This document shows positions 17,673-26,541 of a stretch of 50,138 nucleotides of DNA, piece by piece. This DNA is from Treponema sp. UBA1226. GTDB lineage: Bacteria; Spirochaetota; Spirochaetia; Treponematales; Treponemataceae. The stretch's first letter is position 1. Every line of letters begins with the position of its first letter. Made by a program: the position numbers and the translations under genes. The notes under the pieces were generated by a model. It saw nothing but the letters and a program-made list of their open reading frames with translations. It was not told the DNA's origin and did not search any database. The DNA is taken from assembly GCA_002309195.1 (NCBI GenBank), contig DBWY01000009.1, positions 1-50,138 on the forward strand, written 5' to 3'.

Positions 17673-17710
17673 TATAATTTATTTTCTTTCTCCCATCAAT
17701 AGTAATTGAC

Positions 17711-17739
17711 TTGGATAGAAGGGAAAATGGTGTTAAAAT
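17711..17739 (+). promoter_or_regulatory. Promoter of the SH3 lipoprotein gene
   Basis: TTGGAT (17711-17716), a 17-base spacer, and TAAAAT (17734-17739). It is followed by a leader of about 24 bases with a TAAGGA ribosome site before ATG 17770. Confidence 0.5.
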
Positions 17740-17769
17740 GACAGTAAATTTACATAAGAGATAAGGAAT

Positions 17770-18540
17770 ATGAAAAAGTTTTTTTTATTATTGTGTTTAG
17801 TCGCTTTTATTTCGTGTAAACCAAAAAATACGCAGAAAACAGAACAGATAGATACTTCTCAGGAAGAAATTCAGCAGTCTGAAGTCAAAGAAGAATTGCA
17901 TTCAAAAACAGATGATAAATCTGAAAAAAACAAGACCATCTGTTACATGTATGTAAATACAATAGGTGGTATTGTTTTAAGAAGTGATCCTGATGAGAAA
18001 AGTTATAACATTAAATCGCTTTTGTATAAAGAAAAGGTTCAGGTCGTTTCTCGTGAGACTCAATCAGTTACAATATCTGGAGTTACTTCAAATTGGTACA
18101 GAGTTAGGACAGAAGACGATTTAATGGGTTATGTTTTGGGCGCTTTTCTTGAATCTAATAAAGAAGATTTAGACTTTATAGAAAAATATACCGGAGATTT
18201 TTATTTGAATGAAGAGTCAGATAAGCCTATAATCTCTATTAAATATCTTGGTACTGGAGAAGTTTCAATAACTGCTAAACCCCTTCATTTAAATGAACAG
18301 ACAGAAAACAAAAGTATATACACAATTTTATCAAGTGATGAAGTTTTTAAATGTGATTTGGATGGAACTGCGACGATTCAGCATAATTTTTATATTAAAG
18401 ATGATAAATTAAATTATGATTATTATTATGGCAAACGTCGTGAAGATGATGATGGAAATTTATACTACGATGAAACATCTAAAAATTATGTTCTGGTAAA
18501 AAAAAGGCAAAAACCATCTTTTAAATTATTTTATAGATAA
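17770..18540 (+). CDS. SH3-domain lipoprotein, 5' part of a frameshifted gene
   Basis: The 256-residue product begins with a lipoprotein signal (MKKFFLLLCLVAFISC, cysteine at 16). A charged linker and a bacterial SH3-like domain follow at about 58-130 (YVNTIGGIVLRSDPDEKSYN; NWYRVRTEDDLMGYVLGAFLE). A beta-rich domain comes next (YTGDFYLNEES). After VLVKK an A8 run (18498-18505) puts translation out of frame and it ends 11 codons later. The same domain type resumes in the other frame downstream (FTGEFAKENEP). With seven As the two join into one protein of about 371 residues. It is likely an envelope lipoprotein binding peptidoglycan or another ligand. A sequencing error, phase variation or true decay are all possible. 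Confidence 0.75.
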   Translation: MKKFFLLLCLVAFISCKPKNTQKTEQIDTSQEEIQQSEVKEELHSKTDDKSEKNKTICYMYVNTIGGIVLRSDPDEKSYNIKSLLYKEKVQVVSRETQSVTISGVTSNWYRVRTEDDLMGYVLGAFLESNKEDLDFIEKYTGDFYLNEESDKPIISIKYLGTGEVSITAKPLHLNEQTENKSIYTILSSDEVFKCDLDGTATIQHNFYIKDDKLNYDYYYGKRREDDDGNLYYDETSKNYVLVKKRQKPSFKLFYR

Positions 18541-18886
18541 TTTTACAGGTGAATTTGCAAAAGAAAATGAACCTCAAAAAACCGTGGCTGTAATTAATCA
18601 AATAAGTGATGATATATTTCATATTAATCTGACATGGAAAAATTTTGTCGGACAGTATCACGAATATGGTGGCGATTTCTCTTTTTCAGCGGTTCAGGAT
18701 AAAAATAAAGTCTATGAATATTCTGCTGAAGGCGGTTTTTCGCAAACTTATTTTAAATTATATCTGGAAGACGAAAAATTAATGTGCAAGGTTGCATGTT
18801 ATAAAGCATATCTTGATGATGATGAAATGAATATTACTGAAGAATATAGGGAAGATGAAGTTTATACTCTCATAAAAATTAAATAA
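18500..18886 (+). pseudogene. 3' part of the frameshifted lipoprotein gene (second repeat domain)
   Basis: This frame is open from 18500, inside the A8 tract, to the stop at 18886. No ATG occurs at its beginning; the first usable codon is GTG at 18584, without a ribosome site. It encodes NYFIDNFTGEFAKENEPQKT and ends EDEVYTLIKIK. It resembles the preceding domain of the 17770 product (YTGDF versus FTGEF; ending YVLVKK versus YTLIKIK), so it is the second of two tandem domains. Expression would need a one-base slip in the A run. Confidence 0.6.
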
Positions 18887-18899
18887 TATCCCATTTTTT

Positions 18900-20921
18900 T
18901 TATTTCTGTTCAGGTGCAGAAAACATCTTTAACATATTATCTAGTATGTCGCGGGCCTGGTCATTTGTAACTTCATGTGACGGCTGATGATATTCGACAA
19001 GATTTGCAGGGATTTCATCTAAAAATCGTGACGGAACGCACTCTGTTACGGCCTGCATCCTTTTTCTTTTCTGGCATGAAGAAATAAATAGTTTGTCACG
19101 CGCTCTTGTTATTGCAACGTAAAAAAGACGGCGTTCTTCTTCGATATTTCCTTCACCGTCCTCAATTGAACGAGCATGAGGGATAAGCCCGTCTTCAGCT
19201 CCGGCAATAAATACTACAGGAAACTCAAGTCCCTTTGATGCGTGAATCGTCATGAGGTTAACTTTTCCCCTGTCGTTTTCGTCTTCTGCATCGTCACGGC
19301 TTAAAAGTGTAATTCGGTTAAGATATGTGTAAAGGTTTGCGTCTGCATTGTCAGGGTTATTTTCCCATGTCTCGATTGAATGAATCAAAGTATCAATGTT
19401 AAGGTATTTAAATCTTGCGGCTTTTTCGCTTTTTGGATTGTCTGCTATAAGATAGTCCCAGTAATTAATTTCATCGACCAGGGCGCGAACTTTTTTTGCA
19501 AGGCCTTTGCCGCTTATCATCGAAGAGTTATTTTCAATTAAATTTATAAATTCTTCAATTGCAAATTTTACTTTGTCAGAAAGAGGGGAGTCGCTCATGC
19601 TCATTAAATCTGTCATTGCAGACCAGATTGTGCAGTGATGCATTAAAGCATAATTATTGAATATTTCAAGCGTGCTTCTTCCTATTCCACGGCGCGGAAC
19701 ATTTATAATACGAATGAGATTTACATCATCATCATGATTTGCAATGACACGAAGATAGCTTAATACATCCTTTATTTCCTTACGCTGAAAAAACGAAGTT
19801 CCACCTGACATAGTGTAAGGAATGTTTGCTTCAAGCAGTGCTTCTTCTATAGGACGGGACTGAGTATTAGCCCTTATTAAAATTCCGAACTGGTCGTATT
19901 TTAATTTTTCTTCCATCGAAATTCCCTGAATGCTTTCTGCAATAAAGTTTGCTTCGTCAACTTCGTTTTCGGGCATAAAGATTTCGATAGGTTTTCCGGA
20001 ATCGTTTCCGCTCCAGAGTTTTTTCTCTTTGCGGTTTGTGTTGTGGGATATTACACCATTTGCAGCTGCAAGAATTGTTTCGGTTGAACGGTAATTCTGT
20101 TCAAGACGTATTTCCTGCATTCCTTTAAAATCTTTTTCAAAATTTATTATGTTCTGATAGTCTGCACCGCGCCAGCTGTAAATACTCTGGTCATCGTCTC
20201 CAACTACTGCAACGTTTTTGTCTGCAAGAAGATGCATGAACTCATACTGCTGGTGGCTCGTATCCTGAAACTCATCAATCATTATGTATTTAAAACGTGC
20301 GCGGTATTTTGCAAGTATTTCTGGATTTTCGCGGAATATTTTAATAGGGAGCACGATAAGGTCATCAAAGTCTACAGCATTGTAAAGCTTAAGGCCTGCC
20401 TGATATCCTTCGTAAAGCTGTCGGTACATGTCATTTTCTCCGTTCCAGCTTTTTCTTCCGCATTTTATATTTGAGAAAAGATTTCCTATCTTGTAAACGT
20501 CGAGATTGTCGGCAGTAAATCCAAGTTCGCGACCTGTTTCTTTGATAAGCGAGTTTCTGTCTGTTTCATCATAGATAGAAAAATTTTCCCTCCAGCCGAG
20601 GGCTGTAATTTCCTGCCTTAAGATTTTTACTCCGAACGCGTGGAATGTAGAAACTGTCAGAAGCTGGAGTTTTTTTCCTGTAAGCTCCTTGATGCGCTCT
20701 TCCATTTCTTTTGCAGCTTTGTTTGTAAAAGTAAGGGCTAAAATCTGGCTCTGCGGAATTCCTTTATCAAGCATGTGGGCTATTCTGTAAGTAATTACGC
20801 GCGTTTTACCGCTTCCGGCTCCGGCTATGATGAGAATAGGGCCTTCGGTTGTCGTAACTGCCCGGTACTGTTCTGGGTTGAGTTCCTTTTTTAATGTTTC
20901 TAAATCCAGTGATGCTGCCAT
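18900..20921 (-). CDS. UvrD/PcrA/Rep-family ATP-dependent DNA helicase
   Basis: This 673-residue superfamily 1A helicase has LNPEQYRAV at the Q motif, Walker A AGAGSGKTRV (about 32-41), TFTNKAAKEM (Ia), MIDEFQDTS (II), GDDDQSIYSWRGAD (III), LEQNYRST (IV), MTIHASKGLEFPVVFIAG (V) and FYVAITRARDKL (VI). Length and motifs fit the Rep/PcrA/UvrD group that unwinds 3'-5' in repair and replication restart. The short C-terminal tail lacks obvious extra domains. The gene lies 48 bases after the RlmK-like gene in the same direction. No clear ribosome site precedes its ATG, and a promoter there is only weakly visible. Confidence 0.92.
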   Translation of the reverse strand: MAASLDLETLKKELNPEQYRAVTTTEGPILIIAGAGSGKTRVITYRIAHMLDKGIPQSQILALTFTNKAAKEMEERIKELTGKKLQLLTVSTFHAFGVKILRQEITALGWRENFSIYDETDRNSLIKETGRELGFTADNLDVYKIGNLFSNIKCGRKSWNGENDMYRQLYEGYQAGLKLYNAVDFDDLIVLPIKIFRENPEILAKYRARFKYIMIDEFQDTSHQQYEFMHLLADKNVAVVGDDDQSIYSWRGADYQNIINFEKDFKGMQEIRLEQNYRSTETILAAANGVISHNTNRKEKKLWSGNDSGKPIEIFMPENEVDEANFIAESIQGISMEEKLKYDQFGILIRANTQSRPIEEALLEANIPYTMSGGTSFFQRKEIKDVLSYLRVIANHDDDVNLIRIINVPRRGIGRSTLEIFNNYALMHHCTIWSAMTDLMSMSDSPLSDKVKFAIEEFINLIENNSSMISGKGLAKKVRALVDEINYWDYLIADNPKSEKAARFKYLNIDTLIHSIETWENNPDNADANLYTYLNRITLLSRDDAEDENDRGKVNLMTIHASKGLEFPVVFIAGAEDGLIPHARSIEDGEGNIEEERRLFYVAITRARDKLFISSCQKRKRMQAVTECVPSRFLDEIPANLVEYHQPSHEVTNDQARDILDNMLKMFSAPEQK

Positions 20922-20969
20922 TGAAAAAATACTGTATCAAAAAAATGCAAAAAAATCCACTAAAGGAGT

Positions 20970-22112
20970 TTATTTCCCGATCTTTAACTCCCAGGCTTTG
21001 TGGCATTTTGTTCCTTCAAAGTCTTTGGGAATTGATTCTTCGGTAATATCTGTCACCATGATGACTTTGCCCGAAACAGTTGCCTGAGGGAGCTTTGATT
21101 TATCAAAGACAAGCTTTGTTGAATTTGTTGAAAAATAAAGAATCCCGCCGGGAGATAAAATGTTAAGGCAGTCTTTTACAAGCTGAACCCAGTCGCGGTT
21201 TATGTCTAAAACTGTATAAGTGTTTTTGCTGTTAGAAAAAGTCGGCGGGTCAAGAATTATTATATCGTAGCGCTCGTCATCTTTAAGACTTCCATCTTTT
21301 GCTTTGAGCGCTTTTTCTTTTAAAAATTCTACACAGTCTGCTCTTGTATAAATGAATTTATCCTTGTCCGTAAAATTATTCAGCTTCATATTTTCTTTTG
21401 CAAGATTTAAATATGTGTTTGATAAATCTACAGATTCAACATAACGTGCGCCGCCTTCTGCTGCATATACAGAAAAACTTCCTGTGTAACAGAAAAGATT
21501 TAAGACAGATTTTTTTTGAGCGATGTCGCGGATTTTAGAGCGGAGTGGTCTGTGGTCAAAAAAAAGTCCTGTGTCGATGTATGAAGTTAAATCTATGTTA
21601 AAAAGTTCTCCGCTTTCCTGCGTAATTCCTTTAATTGCTGCCGAATTTTTTTGTGTCTGTTCGTCTTCTTTTTCGTACTGGTTTGTTCCTCTCTGGCGCT
21701 TTCGCATTTTTTTTACGATATGGCTTTCATCGATTGAAAGAGTGAGGGCTGCAGTCTGCGCCATCTGGTTAAACCACTCGTCTTCTTCTTTTTCATCTTT
21801 TTCGTACGGGCGCTCGTAAAGATATAAAACGGCATAAGTGTTAATAGAAGCTTCTTTTTGTACAAGAGGATCGTTTGCTGCGATGCGTTCGTTCTGGTTT
21901 AAAATATAGCGGGCAGCTTCGGTTTTTGTGTTTATTCCGTCTGGAAGAAATTCGTATATATCAAGCGAAAGCGGAATCTCTGGAATGTCCCGGTCGTAAA
22001 GCCTGTAGCATGAAATCCTGTTTTTTCTGGCCCATTTTTTGAGTTCCTTGAGCTTTCTTTTGAGGCGGTTTGAAAAAAGTTCTGCCTGATATGCATTTTT
22101 TTGAATATTCAT
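20970..22112 (-). CDS. Class I SAM-dependent rRNA methyltransferase, RlmK (RlmL C-terminal half)-like
   Basis: The 380 residues match the C-terminal half of RlmL (the RlmK activity, m7G in 23S rRNA). They open LFSNRLKRKLKELKKWARKN and CYRLYDRDIPEIPLSLDIY, then show motif I NLFCYTGSFSVYAAEGGA (about 200-217), the acidic VDLSN, and catalytic-loop IILDPPTFSNS (about 290-300). The N-terminal THUMP and RlmL half are absent, as in many non-gamma-proteobacteria. A run of charged residues (about 110-155) between N-terminal and Rossmann parts is longer than usual. A TAAAAT box sits 6 bases before the ATG without a Shine-Dalgarno. Confidence 0.85.
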   Translation of the reverse strand: MNIQKNAYQAELFSNRLKRKLKELKKWARKNRISCYRLYDRDIPEIPLSLDIYEFLPDGINTKTEAARYILNQNERIAANDPLVQKEASINTYAVLYLYERPYEKDEKEEDEWFNQMAQTAALTLSIDESHIVKKMRKRQRGTNQYEKEDEQTQKNSAAIKGITQESGELFNIDLTSYIDTGLFFDHRPLRSKIRDIAQKKSVLNLFCYTGSFSVYAAEGGARYVESVDLSNTYLNLAKENMKLNNFTDKDKFIYTRADCVEFLKEKALKAKDGSLKDDERYDIIILDPPTFSNSKNTYTVLDINRDWVQLVKDCLNILSPGGILYFSTNSTKLVFDKSKLPQATVSGKVIMVTDITEESIPKDFEGTKCHKAWELKIGK

Positions 22113-22118
22113 GTGGAG

Positions 22119-22147
22119 ATTTTAGCATATATCAGTTATAATTAAAA
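22119..22147 (-). promoter_or_regulatory. Promoter of the RlmK-like gene, leaderless layout
   Basis: On the minus strand a TAAAAT -10 box (22119-22124) lies 6 bases before the ATG. A weak -35 (TTTTAA, 22142-22147) lies 17 bases further upstream. The bases before the start, CTCCAC, contain no ribosome site. Confidence 0.4.
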
Positions 22148-22191
22148 TATGAATTCCGCTTAAAAACTGCGGTATAAATTGGAGAGGTAAA

Positions 22192-23145
22192 ATGAAAAAA
22201 TTTTTTTCTGTTCTTCTGAGCATTATTTTTGCTCTTTCACTTTTGTTTACGCTTTTACTTTCTGTAGTGCGTTTTAACTTCAGCTATTCAACTATAACAG
22301 ACCTTGCAGGCCAGCTTTTACGTCCTGTTTCTAAGGCTCCTTCAATTGAATACCATAACGACGGACTTTTTCATCCGGGAGATGCAGTAATTACTCTTGC
22401 TTCATCAAATGATGATCTTGCTGACATGGATATCAACGAAATGGTTAAAAAGTACCTTAAAGAAAATAATGTTGATATGGAACCGGAAGTTCTTGCAGAC
22501 ATAATTTCTTCACCTGAAGTTTCACAGGCTGTTGATAAATATGCCGGTGAAATCGTAAATTATGTGACAGGTGAGAGTACTGAACTTAACATAGACCCTG
22601 CAGAAATCACAAATATCGTAAATGTTGCAATCGATAAATATGAGGAAGCTACAGGGGACAAAGTTGACCGCACGGGCCTTGAAGAAGAAGTGGCAAAAAG
22701 CGTAAATGAAGTTGTTCCTGAACTTACTGCAGCACTTGATGAAGCAAAACAGGAAAATGCAGAATCACTCGATGCACTTAAAAAAGTAAATACTCTTCTT
22801 TCTGTAAAAGTTTTTGTTATCTGCATCGTAGTAACAGTAATTTTTGCTTTGATAATTCTTTTGATAAACAGAAATGTCTTTACATGGTTTAAATATATTT
22901 CTATTCCGATGATTGTTGACGGCGTTATTCTTCTTGCATGTGGTATTGCAGCAGGTTCAATTGTTCCTGTAGCACTTAATGATGCGATAAAAGAGTTCAG
23001 TCTTCCGGGTGCAGTTTACGATGTACTTTTAGGCTATATTAAAAAGATTCTAGCTCAGATAAATATATACGGAATAATAACAGCAGTCCTCGGTGTAGCG
23101 CTATGTATAACAGGCTGTGTCGCAGGTAAGAAAAACAAAGTGTAA
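22192..23145 (+). CDS. Membrane protein of unknown function
   Basis: This 317-residue protein has a strong ribosome site (GGAGAGG) before the ATG. One hydrophobic segment at the N-terminus (about 5-25) acts as a signal or anchor. An acidic helical extracytoplasmic region of about 170 residues follows (for example DMDINEMVKKYLKENNVDME). Four further hydrophobic segments lie near 203-223, 232-255, 268-285 and 290-312, ending in a basic GKKNKV. I recognise no family. The soluble region contains repeated helix pairs that could form a sensor or adaptor. The gene stands alone, divergent from the RlmK-like gene. Confidence 0.75.
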   Translation: MKKFFSVLLSIIFALSLLFTLLLSVVRFNFSYSTITDLAGQLLRPVSKAPSIEYHNDGLFHPGDAVITLASSNDDLADMDINEMVKKYLKENNVDMEPEVLADIISSPEVSQAVDKYAGEIVNYVTGESTELNIDPAEITNIVNVAIDKYEEATGDKVDRTGLEEEVAKSVNEVVPELTAALDEAKQENAESLDALKKVNTLLSVKVFVICIVVTVIFALIILLINRNVFTWFKYISIPMIVDGVILLACGIAAGSIVPVALNDAIKEFSLPGAVYDVLLGYIKKILAQINIYGIITAVLGVALCITGCVAGKKNKV

Positions 23146-23244
23146 AAGGCGTGCAACAAAAAAATCAGCGTAGAAAAAGTAGATGGACATGCGACATTCT
23201 GGCGCAGCGTTAAGCCCTGTGCCAAGGGCATGGGCCGGGGTTTA
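23146..23244. repeat. GC-rich intergenic segment with hairpin
   Basis: The portion 23195-23240 is markedly GC-rich. It contains a small stem (GCCCT 23214-23218 / AGGGC 23225-23229) and TAAGCCCTGTGCCAA (23211-23225), nearly repeated at 14015-14030. A minus-strand frame reads through it but has no ribosome site and runs into the upstream gene, so I do not call a protein. Likely a member of a dispersed intergenic repeat family or an unknown small RNA. Confidence 0.4.
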
Positions 23245-23274
23245 TTGTCACAACCGCACATACTGTTATATAAT
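23245..23274 (+). promoter_or_regulatory. Promoter of the HAD hydrolase gene, leaderless layout
   Basis: TTGTCA (23245-23250), an 18-base spacer, and a perfect TATAAT (23269-23274). The ATG at 23280 is only 5 bases after the -10 box and no ribosome site is present. Confidence 0.65.
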
Positions 23275-23279
23275 TAGCC

Positions 23280-23864
23280 ATGCTTTTTATTTTTGATATG
23301 GGCGGCGTTGTTACGACGACATTCTTAATGGATGAACTCTATAAAAAAATTGGAATTACACAGGAGAAATTTAAGGAAATCTGCTGTAAAAAGCGAAAGA
23401 TTTTTGATGAACTTGAAAAAGGCATTATAACTTCTGTGGAGTTCTGGCGTGAATTCAACCTGAGACTAAAGTCATATAAAATTGCTCCAGTAAAAAATGA
23501 TTTATTCAGACTGTATTTTCATCCTGTTTTAAACGACGAAACCGTAAAAATCATCAGCTCACTTAAAAAAAAGCACCGTGTTGTATGCGGAACCAATACA
23601 ATCCAGAGTCACTGGGAAAACCATATGGAACGCGGCGACTATTCTTTTTTTGACCAGACTTATGCTTCAAATAAAATTGGAGAGGCAAAACCAGATCCAC
23701 AGTTTTTCAAAGTCATTCTCGAAGCCGAGGGCTATAAACCCGAAGACGCGTTTTTTACGGATGACAGACTTGAAAACATCGAAGCTGCCCGTAGTGTCGG
23801 TATTAATGCAGTTCAGTTTAAGAGCGCTGCAGAATTAAAAAAAGAGTGGAAGAAATATTTTTAA
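23280..23864 (+). CDS. HAD-superfamily hydrolase
   Basis: A 194-residue cytoplasmic protein with HAD motif I FDMGGVV (residues 4-10), where the second catalytic Asp is replaced by Gly as in the HAD-like group that begins FDxGGVL. Motif II is CGTNT (about 101-105), motif III the Lys in GEAKPDPQFF, and motif IV FFTDDRLENIEAA. A helical cap lies between motifs I and II. The missing general acid is known in the alpha-phosphoglucomutase-like/YihX group, so YihX-type alpha-glucose-1-phosphate phosphatase is one option. The substrate cannot be fixed from sequence. Confidence 0.85.
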   Translation: MLFIFDMGGVVTTTFLMDELYKKIGITQEKFKEICCKKRKIFDELEKGIITSVEFWREFNLRLKSYKIAPVKNDLFRLYFHPVLNDETVKIISSLKKKHRVVCGTNTIQSHWENHMERGDYSFFDQTYASNKIGEAKPDPQFFKVILEAEGYKPEDAFFTDDRLENIEAARSVGINAVQFKSAAELKKEWKKYF

Positions 23865-23900
23865 GTTGAATTTATTAAATTCCCTAAAAAGGAGATTTAT

Positions 23901-25214
23901 ATGAAAAGTTGTTTTAAAAGATTTTTTTCTCTGGTTTTATTTTTCTGCTGTATTTCTTCTTCAAGTTTATTTGCCAATGGTGGTATCCCATGGTCGTACG
24001 TTGATGGTAGTTCCGGGAAAATTACCCTTACAAATGATAAAGACCTTCACTTAAAAAAAGAAGATTTGAAGATTATTTTTCAGGATGATAAAGCACTTGT
24101 AATATGTGAATATAATATAGAAAATACCTCTGATGAAGAAAAGAAAATTGATTTTGCCTTTAATATTCCTGTAAAAGTAAGTAATGATTATTCAAATTAT
24201 CTTTCGATCTATAAAATTTATGATAATGGAAAAGCAATCAGCCATACTTCAAAATGTGAAATTTTAAATGATGAGCCGTTTGGTACCGAAAAAATTATCT
24301 GGAATCTTTCTAAATTTTCCTTTGAGCCCAAAGAAATTAAGCAGTTAAAAATAGTTTACAGGGTAAGAACTAATACAGATGGAAGATATTGTACTGCAAC
24401 TGCAAGTGACAATAATTTTAAATATAATCTTTTCCCAGCAACAAGTTTTGATAATGGTATAGTCGATGAATTTAATCTTACTATTGATAAAACAGATGTT
24501 CTGATTCATGAAGGAAAAATAACTTTTATAAAGGGAATTGATATAGAAAACGATAATTCGAAATTTGTTCAAAAATATTCATTTAAAAATTTTGATCTGC
24601 ATAAAAATGCAGAAATTGTTATTAACTACGATATACGCGGTTATTATGTAGGTACTTACATCGATGATGGTTTTAAAAGGCGATTTGACGCTACTGCTGC
24701 TTCAGAATTACATGAAGGTTCTGTAGTATATTCTGCAAAAAATCTTGGTGACCATGATTATAAAACCACATGGGCAGAAGGTGAGAAAGATTTTGGTAAA
24801 AATCAGGTAATAAAACTTTCCCTTTATAATCATTCAAAATTTGATGCAAGTTTTATGAATTATGCGAATTATGCTGTAACACATTTATATCTTGTTAACG
24901 GTTTTAGAAAAGATGAAAAAACATATTATGAAAACAATCGTGTAAAAAAATTACGTCTTACATTATGGATGGATAATGTAAGAAAAAGTTTTGAAATTAC
25001 ACTTCCTGACAGGCCCTATGCAGAAGTTAACGATTATAATATTGCTTATGAAGCAGATCTATTAAATACATATTTACCGCTTGGACGTCTTGGTACTATT
25101 TATGATGCAAATTGGTTTGATATAGAAATTCTTGAAGTATATCCTGGAACAAAATATAACGATACCTGTATAAGTGAAATTGTTATTTTGAATGTTCCGC
25201 AGCCATATAACTGA
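23901..25214 (+). CDS. Secreted protein with DUF4424-like region and NADase-type glycan-binding domain
   Basis: A 437-residue protein with AAAAAGGAGA before the ATG and a signal peptide (MKSCFKRFFSLVLFFCCIS, cleaved after SLFA). Residues about 28-235 start NGGIPWSYVDGSSGKITLTN and contain VICEYNIENTSDEEKKIDFA, resembling DUF4424-type beta sandwiches. Residues about 265-437 begin with ASELHEGSVVYSAKNLGD and TTWAEGEKDFGKNQVIKLSL, then LVNGFRKDEKTYYENNRVKK. This is the pattern of the discoidin-like NADase-type glycan-binding domain. It probably recognises carbohydrate at the cell surface or in the periplasm. No NAD-glycohydrolase domain is present. Confidence 0.75.
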   Translation: MKSCFKRFFSLVLFFCCISSSSLFANGGIPWSYVDGSSGKITLTNDKDLHLKKEDLKIIFQDDKALVICEYNIENTSDEEKKIDFAFNIPVKVSNDYSNYLSIYKIYDNGKAISHTSKCEILNDEPFGTEKIIWNLSKFSFEPKEIKQLKIVYRVRTNTDGRYCTATASDNNFKYNLFPATSFDNGIVDEFNLTIDKTDVLIHEGKITFIKGIDIENDNSKFVQKYSFKNFDLHKNAEIVINYDIRGYYVGTYIDDGFKRRFDATAASELHEGSVVYSAKNLGDHDYKTTWAEGEKDFGKNQVIKLSLYNHSKFDASFMNYANYAVTHLYLVNGFRKDEKTYYENNRVKKLRLTLWMDNVRKSFEITLPDRPYAEVNDYNIAYEADLLNTYLPLGRLGTIYDANWFDIEILEVYPGTKYNDTCISEIVILNVPQPYN

Positions 25215-25247
25215 TAAAAAAAATTATTTTAAAACAAGGACAAAACT

Positions 25248-26501
25248 ATGACAGACTATCCAAGAGTATTTTTAAACTCAAAAGAAGAAAGAGAAATAAA
25301 TCAGGGATTTCCCTGGGTTTTTGATAACGAAATCTCTCATTTAAAAGTTGCAGATAAAGACGGTAAATTTCAAAACATTTCTTTTAAAGACTGCAATCTT
25401 AAACCCGGAACTGCAGTCGAGATTTTTACCAAAGCAGGCGGTTTTCTGGGAACCGGGATCTTTAATAAAAACTCAAAGATTACTATCCGAATAATTTCCA
25501 GTGACCGCGCCTCTTTAGTTTACAAAGATATCGAAGGCTTTTGGGAAAAGCGCATAAGCGATGCTTATAACATTAGGCAGCTTCATTACAGTAAATCAGA
25601 TTCTTACCGCCTTATTTTTGCAGAAGCAGATTTAGTTCCCGGTTTTATCTGTGAGCGTTATTGTGACCAGGACGAAAAGGTTTATTTAGTAGTTCAGTTT
25701 TTGAGCATGTCATGTGAAGTGTTTAGAAAAGAGATTCTTGGTGCACTTGAGAAAATATGCCGCCCATACGGAATCTATGAAAGAAGCGATGCTGATGTGC
25801 GCGATAAAGAAGGGCTTTCTCAAAAATCCGGCTGGCTTGGAAGGGAATGTTCTGATCAGATTATAATCGTCGAAAACGGAATAAAACTTCTGGTTGACCT
25901 TGCTCACGGTCAGAAAACAGGCTACTTTCTTGACCAGAAAGACAACCGAAAAGCCGCAGCGGTATTCTGCCACGGGAAAAACGTTCTTGATACATTCACT
26001 CATACAGGCGCATTCGGCTTAAATGCAGTAAAAGCAGGTGCAAAAGAGGTAATAAGCGTTGATATAAGCCCAGAAGCAGTCGAAACTGTCAACAAAAATA
26101 TACAACTTAATAACGCTTCGAGTGTAATGACTGCCGTCTGTGCCGATGTTTTTGATTTATTAAAGCAGTACGAAGAAGAAAACCGCAAATTTGATGTTAT
26201 CATTCTTGACCCTCCGGCCTTTACAAAGAGCGCTAAAATGATTCAAAAGGCATATGGCGGCTATAAAGAGATTAACTTACGAGCAATGCGCCTTTTAAAC
26301 AAGGGCGGCATTTTAGTTACTTGTTCGTGCTCGCACTTTTTTGATTCAACCATTTTTTACGACATGCTCATGCACGCAGCTCAGGACAGCCACCGCCGCA
26401 TTCAGATTTTAGAAAAACGCGGCGCAGGCCCTGACCATCCGGTATTGCTTGGCTACCCAAAGAGCGAATACCTTAAGTGTGCAATTACGAGGGTGCTGTA
26501 G
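25248..26501 (+). CDS. Class I SAM-dependent rRNA methyltransferase, RlmI-like
   Basis: This 417-residue protein opens with a PUA-type domain (PRVFLNSKEEREINQGFPWV; GTAVEIFTKAGGFLGTGIFN). It has a middle region ending in DLAHGQKTGYFLDQKDNR and a Rossmann methylase domain: motif I VLDTFTHTGAFGLNAVKAGA (about 247-266), acidic VDISPEA, catalytic ILDPPAF (about 320-326) and motif VI CSCSHFF with the cysteine nucleophile for m5C formation. This is the architecture of RlmI (m5C1962 of 23S rRNA). AAGGAC lies 8 bases before the ATG. It is separate from the RlmK-like gene but the two suggest a full set of peptidyl-transferase-region modifications. Confidence 0.88.
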   Translation: MTDYPRVFLNSKEEREINQGFPWVFDNEISHLKVADKDGKFQNISFKDCNLKPGTAVEIFTKAGGFLGTGIFNKNSKITIRIISSDRASLVYKDIEGFWEKRISDAYNIRQLHYSKSDSYRLIFAEADLVPGFICERYCDQDEKVYLVVQFLSMSCEVFRKEILGALEKICRPYGIYERSDADVRDKEGLSQKSGWLGRECSDQIIIVENGIKLLVDLAHGQKTGYFLDQKDNRKAAAVFCHGKNVLDTFTHTGAFGLNAVKAGAKEVISVDISPEAVETVNKNIQLNNASSVMTAVCADVFDLLKQYEEENRKFDVIILDPPAFTKSAKMIQKAYGGYKEINLRAMRLLNKGGILVTCSCSHFFDSTIFYDMLMHAAQDSHRRIQILEKRGAGPDHPVLLGYPKSEYLKCAITRVL

Positions 26502-26517
26502 AGTCTTTGTAGACTCT
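26500..26517 (+). terminator. Perfect 7-bp hairpin after the RlmI-like gene
   Basis: AGAGTCT, loop TTGT, AGACTCT, starting at the stop codon of the upstream gene. No T-tract follows, so this may be a weak terminator, a processing site, or a leader structure of the next gene. Confidence 0.35.
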
Positions 26518-26541
26518 CAGTAGAGAGGTGAATTTAAGAAA

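Noticed and set aside
20922..20969. Leaderless promoter before the UvrD-like helicase
   Set aside because: No ribosome site is present, but the only candidate boxes (TACAGT, TATTTT) are poor and lack a fitting -35, so I did not call it.
23055..23261. Minus-strand frame of 68 codons through the GC-rich gap
   Set aside because: It overlaps the end of the upstream membrane-protein gene, has no ribosome site, and its composition follows the GC-rich repeat rather than coding DNA.
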